Origin: Elephas maximus indicus
Taxonomy: Eukaryota; Chordata; Mammalia; Proboscidea; Elephantidae
Assembly: GCF_024166365.1 (NCBI RefSeq)
Contig: NC_064832.1
Span: 46,590,249 to 46,654,248, forward strand
Direction: 5' to 3'
Length of the DNA: 64,000 nt
Numbering within the stretch: position 1 is the first letter of the stretch; each line of letters begins with the position of its first letter. Below the pieces are notes generated by a model. That model had not been told where the DNA came from, made no database searches, and worked only from the letters and a program-made list of their open reading frames with translations. This document shows, in pieces, positions 46,900 to 59,540 of the stretch. The position numbers and the translations under genes are program-made.

Positions 46900-47010
46900 C
46901 AACTGAACTCTTGAGGCCTGGGACCCCATCCCTCTTGTCATTGTAGCTGACAGAAGCTAGTACAATGTTTGATATATAGTAGATGCTTAAATATCAAATC
47001 CTGTGAATAA
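46900..47010 (+). repeat. L2 LINE 3'-end fragment (tentative)
   Basis: GGGACCCCATCCCTCTTGTC, then 'agtacaatgtttgatatatagtagatgctt' in broken form, matches the usual L2 end (low-frequency item, 'atagtaggtgcttaata'). Diverged. Confidence 0.5.
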
Positions 47011-49437
47011 ACTGTGATTCTAACAGTTAAGTGATTCCCCAAGATTACTACGCAGATACATGCTGGAACTTGAATTTAAAACCAGAAAGGCCAAAGCCTA
47101 AGATATTTATATAGACTTGGTGAAATAATGACCTGCTCATAAATAATTTATTTGAATGTGGCATATTTTGAATTCTTTTTTTGTGTTTGTCACCTTTTTA
47201 ATAAATGCAATGAAAATTTCTGTGTGCTTCTATTGATTATATTACAAATTCACAGGAGAAAACAGGCTATCAAGGTTCACAATTTTAAGCAGCAAGCTTT
47301 TGCAGTATTTATATATGTGTGTGTTTTTGGTGTATATATACATATGTATATATATCATATATACAATATATTAAGAAAAGTTTGTTTTAGCATAATATCT
47401 TTTATCTTTTGTCCTATTCCTTATTATGGTATTGAAAATATGCAATTCAAATATTATGTCTATTTGTTAAGGTTTTCAATTTCACCCTTAAGAAATTATT
47501 AAGAAACTAATGTGTCCATTTTGTATACCTTTTAATTCATTTTAAGATATTTGTATTTATGGATACGTCTCATAAAATGTAAATACTTTCAGTGCAATAT
47601 TTTCTAATGAAATAATATTTTGGATGAACCATAAACAGTTATTTGGGAATTGCATCTATTTTCATTTGTTGACATATGACTTAATCATTTTGGTACCTAC
47701 CATTTCCCATTCGATAGTGGGAAAAGTAAATCACCCCTGGTAATTATTAAATGCCAATAATAGTAATGCAGTTTACAATTTTTTTCTCAAAATTATCAGA
47801 ATAAACCTTGTGTTGATGGTATGAAATTTTCATGCACGTATTGAAGAAACACAAGCTAAGCATTCATATAAACACTGTGTTGTCCATTTCAGCATTGTTA
47901 TTTGAAATATATCAACAACCTTCAGGTTTTCAATCCTCATTCGTTAATTAAATTAACCAATAACAAGATAACTTTTAAAAGCTTTAATTGAGATTATTTA
48001 TTACTTTAAGGCATCCTGAGACTTAATTGCTATTTATCTGAATTATGATTTTAATTAGATATTACATATTAAACGAGAGGTTTGATAGAATAAAGCTTTC
48101 AAAGCGTTATGAGTTTTCAAACGGTATTAAAAGTTTAATCATCCCCCTTTGCCAGAGTAGCTAGGATACGCAAATAAGGAGACTAAAATTAGAATAGAAA
48201 TGTAAATTTAAAAGTTTAGGATTCATTAACAGTCACGGACAAGAGAAACACTTTCTGGTACTCTAAACTAATAGTTTTAAATATTATATACTCTCATCCC
48301 AAGACTAACAAGTTCTCAGTAGAGGGATATCTTCATATGTCTAAACATTGTCATTCAGCTCCATCTGTAAATCCAGGCTGGAATATTCGGCACTTTGCGA
48401 AATAAGGCACGGCAGCAATCAGGGGTGCTTAATGCAGACAGAATGCCAGAGTATGTCTTGGTTTCGTGTTGCTGGAAGAAGCCCCTGTGCTGGGAGCAGA
48501 GATTCTCTCAGATGAACGGATCAGAAGCCGGCTCTATACTATTCCATAATCTGTCTGCATTTTACTCCTCATTCCTATGAATGTGCCACTTTTTCTGGAC
48601 CATCATTTGTGCTTTCTTCTAAAGAATGCAGCTTAGACATCTTCTGGAAAAGTCATTTCTGTATAACATTTTGAAAGTGCACCAGTTTTCAAGGTTTTTG
48701 TAGTCTTCACATAATACCAAGTAGTCTAAACACATATCTTGTTTCAAAAGTTCAAAAAGGTAGTTTAAAGATGTCAAAAGTATCAGCTAAAACACATGAT
48801 GTTCAGCCAAATAAGAAGAAAGGAATTATTATTTATGTCTGGTAACTTCATTGTTCTTTCTTTTCGTGTCATCCTCACCAGGTGGTCTCTTTGCTGTGAC
48901 ATCCAATCAGAAAATATACTGTTTACAGGGGTTCCTTAAGAACCTTGTGTATTTACACTGATGGTAAATCTATACAAAAATATCCAGACATAATTGTAGA
49001 TGAGGCCATGGCATTTATCACCCAAGAAATGTTTAACTGTATGTACAGTTGGACCTGGGATTCTTGTAGTTAATTTTAGAGTAGAGACATACATGAGTGG
49101 GTTGCATTTGAGATGATTTGGATTGAAAGGTATTATGATTGTCATTTAAAATGTAATTAATAGACGGTGAACTTTGTCTTTCAGCTTTTCAAAAAACTTC
49201 TTGGATTTCCTTTAATCTAGACTTGAGTATATACTGTGTTTTAAGAGGTAAAATGCTGATTGCTTTGATTCTATAAAAGTATTGAAATAAATTTCTCCAC
49301 ATGATTCCTTCTTTTCTTAAGGCAAAAGAGTGTGCTCTATTGAAATGTAGTGTAGATAAAAGCTTCCGTCTGCCATTCCTGAAAATAGAGTGTTAATTTT
49401 TTTTCATTTCTTAGTAAACCTTCATATGTTTATGCCT
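47011..49437. other. Intron 1; candidate conserved stretches at 47930-48140 and 48340-48560
   Basis: No exon seen and no clear transposon; a TA/TG-rich patch at 47310-47375. The two named stretches have dense TAATTA-like cores or balanced composition unlike the surrounding low-complexity DNA. Confidence 0.4.
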
Positions 49438-49495
49438 ATATAGGGTTCTATGAGTCAGAATCAACTCGATGGCAAAGGATTTTTTTCTTTTTGGG
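49438..49495 (+). repeat. AfroSINE 3' fragment
   Basis: Only the tail: TATAGGGTTCTATGAGTCAG, then AATCAACTCGATGGCAAAGG and a T-rich end followed by a G-run. Confidence 0.8.
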
Positions 49496-49500
49496 GGGGG

Positions 49501-51682
49501 GAGTACAGGTCAGAAAATACACTAAAATATAAAATTCATGATATGAGAAGGAACTTTAAAGTAATTAAATTTAGTCATCAAAGTCCTTTAAATTATTTTC
49601 ATTTGAGATTTTCCATTGCGCCTCAGTGAACTTAAACTTGTTATTTATGTTATATACTCGTTATTTAACTAGAGAATTCAGATCTGTTATTTAATGATAC
49701 TGTAGTTTGGATTTTGTTGGGTGGAAGTATGGATGAGGATGGAAAGGTAGTGGGAGTGGGATAAAGAAAGGAGCCGTGGTTCAGTATTCCCAGGTAATAT
49801 GATACAGGTAATTGGAAAGTGGAGATATCATTACAATTGGTCAATTATAATAAACCTGTTATCTTGTTAGACCTTTAAAGTAGAATCAACATGTTGGGAA
49901 ACAGATAAAAGGTGCGTGAAAGCATTTAAAATCCAATCACTAGTTTCATTGCACCCATCTGCTCCCAGGAAGTATAATTGGAAATTTGATTCCTTGACCT
50001 TTAGCTGCCATTTTGGACCAGTCTTTCAAAATCTATTTTCAAGTTAGACATATGAAGTTAGTTTGATAAGAGTCACAGTCAGTAGATTTTTAATCCAATT
50101 ACTTTTTCAATAGAATTAAAATAATAAAATGAGATCTAATGAGCTGTTGTATATTTGACCAAAAGAGTCAATGTAGTTATTTAATCCTGGATCTAGTTAA
50201 AACCAACTAATGTTCAACTTCATTAATGTTTCTATTAACTAGAGGAACTGCTGAACTTTTTACTGTTTTTTAATGCCCAAACTACTAGCGCTCATTACTT
50301 ATTCTGTAGATCCATATTACACTAAAATTATACTTATGAAATCCAATTACACTAAAATTACATACTACGAATAAGGAAAAAAATAATGCACTTATTTGGA
50401 ATTTCTGGTGTTTCCTCTGAGTTTGAAAAAATTTTAGCACCCTCAACCACTTTCCTCAACATAGGAACGAGACCACCAAACCTTCCTGAAGTATGATTTT
50501 TTTTATGTCTGCACTTAGACGGGGGAAGTATGATAAAATGATTCGCCTAACATAAGAAGTACATTATGTAAATTGATCATGATTTCTTGGCAGCATTTGT
50601 GTACTACTCTCACTGAAGTTCCTGTAACTGGGGAAAGAGTCAGGATTAGACAGGTGTTTTCCGCCTGTGAGATCAAATTCCTGAAATATTTGTATAGTGA
50701 CGACCCAGATGTACAAAGCTTAACCTTATAATCCCATTTCGCAGCTTTTCCAAATACTTGAGCACTTGTTAAGTATGAAGCTGATTATTTTGGCAGCATA
50801 TCTCCATTAATAGGATTTAGGTCTTCTTTATTTACAAGCCAGTGCTGTTAATACAATCTAGTATATTAAATCAACAGGGAAACAGGAAAAGGAGAATCCA
50901 TCCAAGGGCTAATTGACAGGAAAGTTTTTTCTAAAGCTGTTTAATGGGATTTTTATTGACTCCAAAACACTGGAAAACACATGGCACGGGTGAATGATGT
51001 CAATGTTTGGAGACTATGCTACTACCAAAAATGTGTAGTTATTGCTCAGATCTCTGGTGCTTCTATCATAATCTTGATCTAAGCCACATGAGACCATGTA
51101 TCTTCTCTTTACAAGAATACCTTTCAGCATCATCTCAACTGCAAGTCTTACAATCATTTGACGTGAAATTATTTTAAATGCACTCATCTTTTTTTTTTTT
51201 TAATGAATAGAGGCGATGCAGAGTAATGTAATAATGTGTCACGATTTTCATTATGCTTATTTATTGGTTCTGCAATAGTAGACTGAGAGCTTATTGTTAT
51301 GCTTTCAGCTTGAGCTGTTTATGCACTCTGCTACTGGGTGCATCATTTCATATTTGTGATGTCCTGTCCTCTCAAGAAAAAGGGTATCAGGATCTGTAAA
51401 TCAAAGTAGACTAGGGAAGAGCTTTATACTTTGTCTTTTTTGTATTTCGTGTATAGCATTTATAAGCTACCTGACTATATTTGAATAAACTCATGAGCCT
51501 TCAGAAAGGGGGAAATTCCATTTTTCTAACTATATATGGTGACATGATTTCCCAGTTTGGAAAAAAGGAAGGAGAAATCAGGCAGTTAGGGAAGAGAACA
51601 ACTCTGAACTTTTTCGTTTCTTTTTGAGGCGATATTATTTGCTTTGTATTTTGCATTTATACAAAAATGTGTCTAATGTACC
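49501..51682. other. Intron 1, no transposon recognised; candidate conserved stretch at 50750-50970
   Basis: No exon. 50750-50970 is non-repetitive, with TTAATAGGATTTAGG and GGCTAATTGACAGG motifs. A T-run lies near 51190. Confidence 0.4.
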
Positions 51683-51903
51683 AGTAGTTTTTTTTTTTTT
51701 TTTTGTTAGCTGCCATCAGGTAGAATCCAACCATAGCGACCCTATGTGACAGAGTAGAACTGCCCTATAGTGTTTCCTTGGCTCTAATCGTTAAAAAAAG
51801 CAGATTGCCAGATCTTTTCTCCCACAGAGTAGCTGGTAGGTTTGAACTGCCAGTCTTTTGGTGAGCAGATACACACTTAATCATTGACCCACCAGAGCTC
51901 CTT
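51683..51903 (-). repeat. AfroSINE, long form
   Basis: A T-run, then GTTAGCTGCCATCAGGTAGA, GACCCTATGTGACAGAGTAG, AGCAGATTGCCAGATCTTTT and the reversed head CATTGACCCACCAGAGCTCC. Confidence 0.9.
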
Positions 51904-52557
51904 GTAGTAATAGTGAGAAGATAATATTTCTAAAATCCATAGAATAAGGTAATCTGCAAATAAGAATTCTTCGAGTACATTCAAGACAGAAATAAATGAG
52001 ATTTTTGGACTCCATTTTTTCTGATCAGTGATGGATACTTCAAAGGTGATGCTACTTTTCTGAGACTTTGTGCCTCTAGACCTGTATAGCTGAGATTGGG
52101 GAACAGCTAGCTTGGTGCTTTCTGGGTTTCAACTACTCAATCATTGGACTGGAAATTTTGTAGCCTCCTCCAGGGAAGGAGCAACTATACATTTCACCAC
52201 AGGGGCAGTCTCCTCTCTCTTGTTTGATTTTTAGCAACTCCAATAGTTTTCCCTACAAGAAGAGGCTTTTACTCTGGGGAAAAATGATAGCAACAACTAC
52301 AAAACTTTGACATGTAAAAATGAATGTCTTTGTATTAAAAAAATTTCAAGTTGTTTTCCAGTACATTATTTGTCCTTGAGTTTTTTTTTTTTTTAATGAA
52401 GTGCTTATTTTTACCCCTTAATTTTAAGAGGAATAATTGCTCAGTACAAAAATTATAATAAAAGCCCACACCTTAAAAGAGTGCCTGATATATGGTAAGA
52501 GCTCATTATATACTTTTGGACTGTAAATAGAGAAAGGTGCATTAAAAAAGTTACTAC
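51904..52557. other. Intron 1, no gene seen; MIR/L2-like scrap near 52480
   Basis: GAGTGCCTGATATATGGTAA near 52478 recalls MIR or L2 3' ends. Otherwise nothing recognisable. T-run at 52381-52395. Confidence 0.35.
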
Positions 52558-52758
52558 CCGTTACCAGCTGCCCTCAAGTTCATTCCAACTCACGACGGCT
52601 CATGTTTGTCAAAGTAGAACTGCACTCTATAAGGTTTACAATGGCTGATTTTTAGAAGTAGATCCCCAGATCTTTCTTATGATGCACATCTGGGTGGACT
52701 CGAACCACAAAACTTTCCGTTAGCAGCCGAGTGAATTACTGTACCAGCCAAGGACTCC
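52558..52758 (-). repeat. AfroSINE, variant middle (type 3)
   Basis: CCGTTACCAGCTGCCCTCAA, CAATGGCTGATTTTTAGAAG, GTAGATCCCCAGATCTTTCT and CATCTGGGTGGACTCGAACC. Flanked by TAAAAAAGTTACTAC and TAAAAAGTTGTAACTAC. Confidence 0.9.
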
Positions 52759-53120
52759 TAAAAAGTTGTAACTACACAGGTATCTACTGTAAACCTTTTC
52801 TTGTGCTACTCCATAATTCCTTCTCTCCAATTCCAAAATGCAAAGGACTGAGACCAGAATTGATTATGGCTATTTATAGGCTTTACTTATTCCACCTAGC
52901 ATAGATATTAACATTTTCTTTGCAGAAATATTAGTATGTTTATCTTTGAGGTGTTGCACCAGTCCATACTGGGAGGGATAGTAAAGAAGATATACATCAA
53001 ATTATCCTTCTAAAATATGAAAAAGTTAGGGATGTCTGTGCACATATATGGGCACAATAATTTTGAATAAGGGATTGTGAACCTTCATATCCTTCCAGGC
53101 CCTCATGGAACTGCATGCAT

Positions 53121-53121
<1 letters not shown>
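52759..53121. other. Intron 1, nothing recognised
   Basis: No exon, RNA gene or transposon identified. Confidence 0.4.

Positions 53122-53158
<37 letters not shown>
53122..53158. repeat. (AC)n microsatellite
   Basis: About 18 perfect AC units. Confidence 0.96.
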
Positions 53159-53159
<1 letters not shown>

Positions 53160-53464
53160 TACAAGCTCAAAGCTTTTTAACAGAAACTGGTATTTAGCAA
53201 ACATACTAATTTTAAATTGCTTTTTACCTTAAATTATATAAATATATCATGTAGTTTTTCTATGTCAATAAATGTAGTTAGTACCATATTATCTTGACAG
53301 TGAACACTAATTGGGATTCTGGACCAATTAGCAGATATATAATAATTTATTTGGTCAGTCATTCTCTGATAGATATTCAGATTTTCTACACTGAGATTCT
53401 ATTCCCAAGGTTTCTGGTTAAGAAAAATAATAATAATTAGCTTTTTAGTCCAGGGCAATTTGCT

Positions 53465-53612
53465 TAACTGTTATTTTTTTTTAATGTTGTCTTATCAGGT
53501 ATAATATTTGTAACTCATAGGGCTGTTGTAAGGATTAAAGATGAAATATGATTGTATATATAAGGAATATAATAAATACTTAATGCTGGATAAATATTAA
53601 CATATAAGTATT
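53465..53612 (+). repeat. MIR SINE fragment
   Basis: CTCATAGGGCTGTTGTAAGG, ATTAAAGATGAAATATG and 'aataaatacttaatgctgg' follow the MIR 3' half. Confidence 0.6.
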
Positions 53613-54422
53613 ATTGGTATTAAGAACAAATGACATATTCTGGATCAGTTAAACTTGAGGTGGTGATATGCAGATATATTCTCTTAAAAACAGTTCACTA
53701 TATGGTAGTGATTATATGAGTAGAATCTCATTCCTGAATAGTTATTACATAAAAAAGTAATTTTACCCAAATGGTAATTCATTTTATTAAAAGTTGAGAT
53801 TTTGACCCATCTAAAAAAAAAAAAAAAATTTTTTTTTTCTTTTAAACCAGGATCAGTTACCTTCATGTTAAATAGTTAAAAAGTATATCCAACTTTTGGT
53901 GGAATAGCTTGTAATAATTGGCTTCCAGATATCTCAAACTCCTCAAACTACCGAGGTAAACTCTGAAGTGGAAAGATGTGATTCTGCCTTTTTTAAGAAC
54001 TGTGCATTTTATGGAAGAAACCCATGGAGGAAGAAAAGCTTACACCAAGTAGGAGTTGAAGAGAAGAGTCAATGATAGACCTGTTGTAGGACAATGGGTA
54101 CTGTAAATTTAGAGGTCTGAGAGACATTCCATAGCTCTGATCTCATTTATACTTTTATAATGAGAAAATCCAATTGTAGAAATTATAACAAATATGTACA
54201 GAACATCTAGGAATAGAGGACTAGTGTCACTCGACTTAATGAGATTAGGTTCTAATTCCTGCACCATGTGGTCACTCCTGGTTGAAATGCATTTATCATA
54301 TTAAGGTATCTATAAAGCTCAAGAACATCTTTTAGTGTGAACAACTGTTGTTATGTAGTACTGCAACTTAGTTCCCAGACCACAGTTCTATTTAAAGAAT
54401 TCTTTAATGCCTCCACATTTTG
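53613..54422. other. Intron 1, no gene seen
   Basis: A poly(A)/poly(T) palindrome lies at about 53813-53838. No exon or transposon recognised. Confidence 0.4.
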
Positions 54423-54635
54423 TTGTTGTTGTGTGCTGTTGAGTTGACTCTGACTCATAGCGACCCTATATGACAAAGTAGAACTGCTCCATATGGTTTT
54501 CTGGTTTCCTAGGCTGTCATCTGTATAGGAGCAGATTACCAGCTCTTTTTTCCCATGGAGTGGCTGGTGGGTTTGAACCGTTGACATTTTTGTTAGCAAC
54601 TGAGCGCTTAACCACTGTGCCACCGGGCTTCAACA
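54423..54635 (-). repeat. AfroSINE, long form
   Basis: (TTG)n reversed tail, GTTGAGTTGACTCTGACTCA, GACCCTATATGACAAAGTAG, GGAGCAGATTACCAGCTCTT and reversed head CACTGTGCCACCGGGCTTC. Confidence 0.92.
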
Positions 54636-54949
54636 TATTAAACATCAAAAACACTGCTGGAGTCTGTGTACAACCTGCTGCCACAGGGTCTTCCAAATAA
54701 GAGACCAGTAGTCATTTCAAAAGGTTCTCTAGTTTGGTCTAGGATAGTGGAAATATTTCCCCAAATTTTGGAGAGTCTAGAAAAAGCCCAAGATTCTCAG
54801 ATTAGATCATAGAATGGGCTTTTATTCTTTTATTCTAATTAAGATTGTCCAGTAGACTTCATTGTTTTTATTTGTGTTAAATCTAATTTAGACCTGAACA
54901 GTTATAGAAGCAAAGTCATTCCAGGGGCCATGACCTGGTATTAGAAACT

Positions 54950-55105
54950 GTAAACTTGTTGCCATCGAGTCAACTCTGATTCATAGTGACACTATAGGAC
55001 AGAGTAGAACTGCCCCATAGGGTTTCCAAGGAGCAGCTGGTGGGTTTGAACTGCAGACCTTTTGGTTGGCAGCCGAGCTCTTAACTACTGTGCCACCAAG
55101 GCTCT
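54950..55105 (-). repeat. AfroSINE, short form
   Basis: TTGTTGCCATCGAGTCAACT, GGTTTCCAAGGAGCAGCTGG and reversed head ACTGTGCCACCAAGGCTC. Perfect 9-bp duplication TTAGAAACT at 54941-54949 and 55106-55114. Confidence 0.95.
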
Positions 55106-55114
55106 TTAGAAACT

Positions 55115-55964
55115 ATTAAAAAAACTATAAGGGAGTGTTTGTTTACAAGTGTTATTAGAATACGAATAATAAATCTGTAAAACAAACGTGACAGTGATAG
55201 AGTAGAATGCGTAATACACCTGTATTACTTGCAGATTTTTTATTTGAAAGAGGGTAAGATTTTGAGTCAAAAGAAACTTGACCAGATTACTTACTCATGT
55301 ATTTCTTCCAGAATTCCACAAACCTCAGTTGCCCTATCTGAAAAAAAAAAGATAATTATTATGGCTCTGTGAGATTGAAAGGTAATAATAGGTTTGGAAG
55401 TATTAGAACACTGTGGCAAGGTCACCCTATGAAATAACTAAGGAACCACAGCAATAAAAAGAAGATGTTGTGAGTTTAAGAGTGAATTCTTTGAAGTAAC
55501 CGAGAACTGAAGAGCGATGTCTTTGTGGGAAAGAACGGGTTACTTACTTTTATCGTAAGTACACTCTAGAGAAATTTGTAATACACTTCAGGAACCTTCA
55601 TGTGCATAAGTGCGTTTTGTTCTCAGGTGTTCCCATGATGGCACTGAGTGTCTCAACAGTTTTAAGTAGTTTGAAATTGAATATAAACATGCAACAGATA
55701 CAGCTAACACTGAAATGCACTTAAAAAAGTAGAAACAGCTTTCTAATCTGGCACTTTCCAAATGAAGTGTACCCACCCTGTGAGGGGAGTCTTTGTCCTA
55801 CAGAAGATGAAAATATCTTTGTGTGTGTGTGTGTATCTTTTTTTTCTAAATTAGCACCTAATTAAGCATAGTGCATAAGTAAGCAATCCTCATTAATATT
55901 TTATCTATAGGAATGAGCAGAATAAAAAATGTAAATTGTTTTAGAAGTCACATACCCTCTTTCT
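55115..55964. other. Intron 1, no gene seen
   Basis: AT-rich, with a short (GT)n patch near 55820. Nothing else identified. Confidence 0.4.
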
Positions 55965-56165
55965 AAGCCAAAAGTCAGCAACTTTTTCTGCTAAAAGCAT
56001 ACCGTCTCTGTCACGCTACGCAACCCTGCCATTGAAGGACAAAAGCAGCCAAAGAACACATAAATGAATGAGCATGGCTGAGTTATTATAAAACTTTATT
56101 TTCAAAACCAGGCAGCAGACTGCGGGCTAGAATTGACTAAACACTGTTCTAAGGCTCGGCTAAAT
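55965..56165. mobile_element. hAT-Charlie-type non-autonomous DNA transposon relic
   Basis: AAAAGTCAGCAACTTTTTCT, CATACCGTCTCTGTCACGCT, GAATGAGCATGGCTGAGTTA, AAACTTTATTTTCAAAACCA and GGCAGCAGACTGCGGGCTAG follow in the order of a common mammalian hAT MITE with GTCAGCAAACTTTTTCTGTA ends. No transposase frame. Confidence 0.8.
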
Positions 56166-56759
56166 ATTAACAATACTTGTTAATTGTTTTCCATTTATGC
56201 ATGTGTAAAAAATTGTACCATGTAGATTATAAACAGTTGTTAACAAAATCAAAATGATCCTCTGTTCTTTCTAAGCTAGATAGTGTATGGAGAAATACAC
56301 ACCTATTGTCTCATGAAGTGATTGTTATTACCTAAGATTGCTTCTTTAGGGGAGAAAAATTCTTGGAATTGAAGTCTTTCAGCAAAGAAAGAACTGGAGA
56401 TGCTTGAATTAGATATTAAGTGACAGTCTGATAAAGAGTAAAGATATTTCATTTCATTTTTTGCTAATGTTTAATTAAAAATATGTTAACATTGGTGAAG
56501 ATACTTGCTTTATTTTAATTCCAGGTATGAACGCCCACCTAAAGTAGACTACTTCTACTGAATCATACATTTTAAATGTGATTCGTATTCTTGTATTTCA
56601 GAGAGAAAATGATGAATATTCTAGTAATCTAATACTCATAAATTTGATTAATAATTTCTTTCCACAGTTTTTAGAATGCCTTTTCTTTTGCAATAGTTAT
56701 TTCTGGGCAAGTCTTTAAATTATGTGTATATATTTTATAAATTTCCATAATGTTTTTTC

Positions 56760-56819
<60 letters not shown>

Positions 56820-57536
56820 GCAACCAGAAATGCAAATCCAATGTGTTAATTTCTTTGGAAATTTAAATTTTTATAGTGCTTTTCTGTATTTGGAGAGGAT
56901 TAGAAAATGATATTTGAAATCCAGGCAAAAGTTTGAGGACTTCAAAATCCCTGAAAAGTATTTGCTAATTATTGTAAGTAAGATATATTGGTTGATTTTC
57001 TGGTTTACTATTTGTTTGCTTATAATTATAAATAATTAAAAGTTCTCTATCTAGAGTTAAAGGAAGGAAAAACATTGGAAAGGTGTTGCATTGTTCTATT
57101 TCAGTTTGAATTCTCTCTATTTTTTTCCCCCTTCCGTTAGGAATTGGGATGCACCTATCATAACTTGAAAGGTTGAGGCAAAAACCAGACAGGAAACCGC
57201 TCTTACTGATAATTTATTTATAAAATGTATCTCATTATCTAAATGATAATTGACTTTATTTCTGATTGATAATTTGATATTTTGAAGAACAAGACTGGGA
57301 ATTGTGTTTACTGAAATTTCCCCGTTCACAGTATTTTTAATTTTAGTGTATTGGGACAAAATAAACTGATACAGTGTTTAGTGGGTATATTTTTGGTTCA
57401 ACTTTTAAGTTAGTTATTCATCTGCCTGTGAATTGTGCATAATTAATGATTAAATGTAATATCTTAAACTTCTTTCACATGTTAAAAGGTAAGTTCGCTT
57501 AAGTGCCTATTTTATAAGACTATAATGGCGATAAGG
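56166..57536. other. Intron 1, AT-rich, no gene seen
   Basis: Holds the (AT)n run listed separately. No exon or transposon recognised. Confidence 0.4.
56763..56819. repeat. (AT)n microsatellite
   Basis: More than 20 AT units in a row, with one TGTA interruption near 56808; self-complementary. Confidence 0.96.
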
Positions 57537-57735
57537 GGCCCTGGTTGTGCAGGGCTTAAGTGCACCACTGCTAACCAAAAGGACAGTGGTTCGAACTGAC
57601 CAGCCACTCCACATGAGAAAGATGTGGCTTTCTGCTTCTGTAAATATTACAGCCTCGGAAACCCTGTGGGGCTGTTCTACTCTGTCCTATAGGGTTGCTC
57701 TGAGTTGGAATAGACCCAATGGCAGTGGTTTGTAC
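57537..57735 (+). repeat. AfroSINE, long form
   Basis: GGCCCTGGTTGTGCAGGGCT head, GTGGTTCGAACTGACCAGCC B-box area, CTTTCTGCTTCTGTAAATAT and GGGTTGCTCTGAGTTGGAAT. Confidence 0.93.
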
Positions 57736-58247
57736 TGATGATAAATAATTATTTGGTTAAGCATACTGCAAGCGTTTGAATATTTTATAGTAAATGGCCA
57801 TTACTACCTTTTTATATAATTGGTCAAATGAAAACGGTTCATTCCATAAAACATGATGCCTAGAATATTAAAATAATTTAATATGATAGTTTAGAAAGGT
57901 AAAGTGCAGACTCTTCTAAAAAGCCATCTTCATATTAGGGTGATAATAACGTTTTTTCACTTACCTGTTGCTGTTCAGTCAATTCCAACTCATTTTTTTT
58001 TCCCCCAAGGCAGTTTTCATTAGTTTCTCGTTCACTCACTTCTGTAATTATTGGGGTGATTCATTATCATTCTCCATTATCACAGCAACTGACTGGTGCT
58101 GGCAGTCTCTGGCAAGTGTTATTTTTCTGCTATTAATTTGGTATATGATGGGCAACTCTGTGAAAGTCAGTTGCAATTTTTCTGTTAAAAAAAATATGAA
58201 CAGTAATTCTACTGTTACCCGGAGGCAGTGTAGGTGAATGAATTAAG
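57736..58247. other. Intron 1 with an AfroSINE scrap at 57963-57993
   Basis: CTGTTGCTGTTCAGTCAATT then CCAACTCAT is the reversed AfroSINE tail, cut off by a T-run. The rest shows no gene or clear transposon. Confidence 0.6.
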
Positions 58248-58408
58248 CAAACAAACTTGTTGCCGTCGAGTTGATTCCGACTTATATTGACCGTACAGAA
58301 CAGCGTAGAACTGCCCCACAGGGTTTCCAAGGAGTGCCTGGTGGATTCAAACTGCCAACATTTTGGTTAGCAGCCTTAGCTCTTAACATTACGCCACCAG
58401 GGTTTCCA
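58248..58408 (-). repeat. AfroSINE, short form
   Basis: AACAAACTTGTTGCCGTCGA, GGGTTTCCAAGGAGTGCCTG, and reversed head TTACGCCACCAGGGTTTCCA. Confidence 0.94.
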
Positions 58409-59312
58409 AACGAATAAAAAAATCAATAATGCTGTTTTTTTTACAGACCAAAATATGAGACAGCATACTCAAAATTTCCCAGCACAGAATATGCATAACC
58501 ACTCTCTCTCTCTGTATATATATATACATTTATATTCAGTACAGTAGAGTTTTAAAGCATGTCCACAATAGCTGAATAAATTGGACTAAAAACTGATTTT
58601 GAGTCCTAAATGTTGTAATTTGTAATTTTCCTAAAACAAATTAAGATTTTTAAGGAAATGTATCTGTCAAAAGACTCAGCATTCATAGTGACAATAAGTA
58701 AAATAATGTGTTGCCAATTTTTCTTCCTTGCATTTCTCTCACTCCATTTGTTCAAAGTACTAGAAGAAACTGTCTCAGAATTATAATGAATTTTCATTGG
58801 CTATATGTAAATGTTGAAGCTCTTATTTATGGAGACCCACTGCAGGGAATCCAGTTTTAGATAATCCCTCCAACGAGCAAAATTCTTCAAATTCTTAATA
58901 GAGAGGAAAAAAGAACGTGGTAGGAGGAAAGCCGAGGAGAATCTCCTAAGACTAAAATTCTGACTGAGAGATAGCAAAAGGCAGAAAAGAAGACACCTCC
59001 AAACTCATCCCTTCTGCTCCCACTGGATGAAAAGGGAAGAATGGGTATTGGGCAGGGCCGAGAAGGAGAGGTTGGCTGCACTGAAGACAACGGCTGAGTT
59101 GGAGAAGCTGGAGTTAGCAGCCTTTAAGTTCTGTTATATTTCCTTAAGGGATCAACTTATGGCATTAACAGTATGGTATTGCCATGAAGAAAGCACAGTT
59201 AGCATTCAGGGACATCTCAGTGGCCCCTGGGATCTCAGACTCAACAAATACATAAAGGGCATGTGTAGTGTTCCTTATTTTTTGTGCAACTGTAGATACC
59301 AAATAGCAGTCA
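58409..59312. other. Intron 1, no gene seen
   Basis: (CT)n(TA)n patch at 58500-58530. Short opposing frames near 58900-59320 carry no recognisable domain. Confidence 0.4.
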
Positions 59313-59528
59313 AGGAGACCTTGTAACACGGTGGTTAAGCACTCAGCTGCTAACTGAAAGGTTGGCGATATGAATATAGCAGGTGGTCTACAGCAAAAAG
59401 ATGTGGCAGTCTGCTCCCTTAAGGATTACAGTCTTGGAAACCCTACGGTGCAGTTCTAGTCTGTCCTATAGGGTCACTATCAGTTGGAATCGAATCAACG
59501 GCAAATGAGTTTTGTTTTGTTTGTTTTT
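59313..59528 (+). repeat. AfroSINE, long form
   Basis: GGAGACCTTGTAACACGGTG head, CAGTCTGCTCCCTTAAGGAT, GGGTCACTATCAGTTGGAAT, T/G-rich tail. Flanked by AAATAGCAGTCA (59301-59312) and AAATAGCACTCA (59529-59540). Confidence 0.94.
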
Positions 59529-59540
59529 AAATAGCACTCA

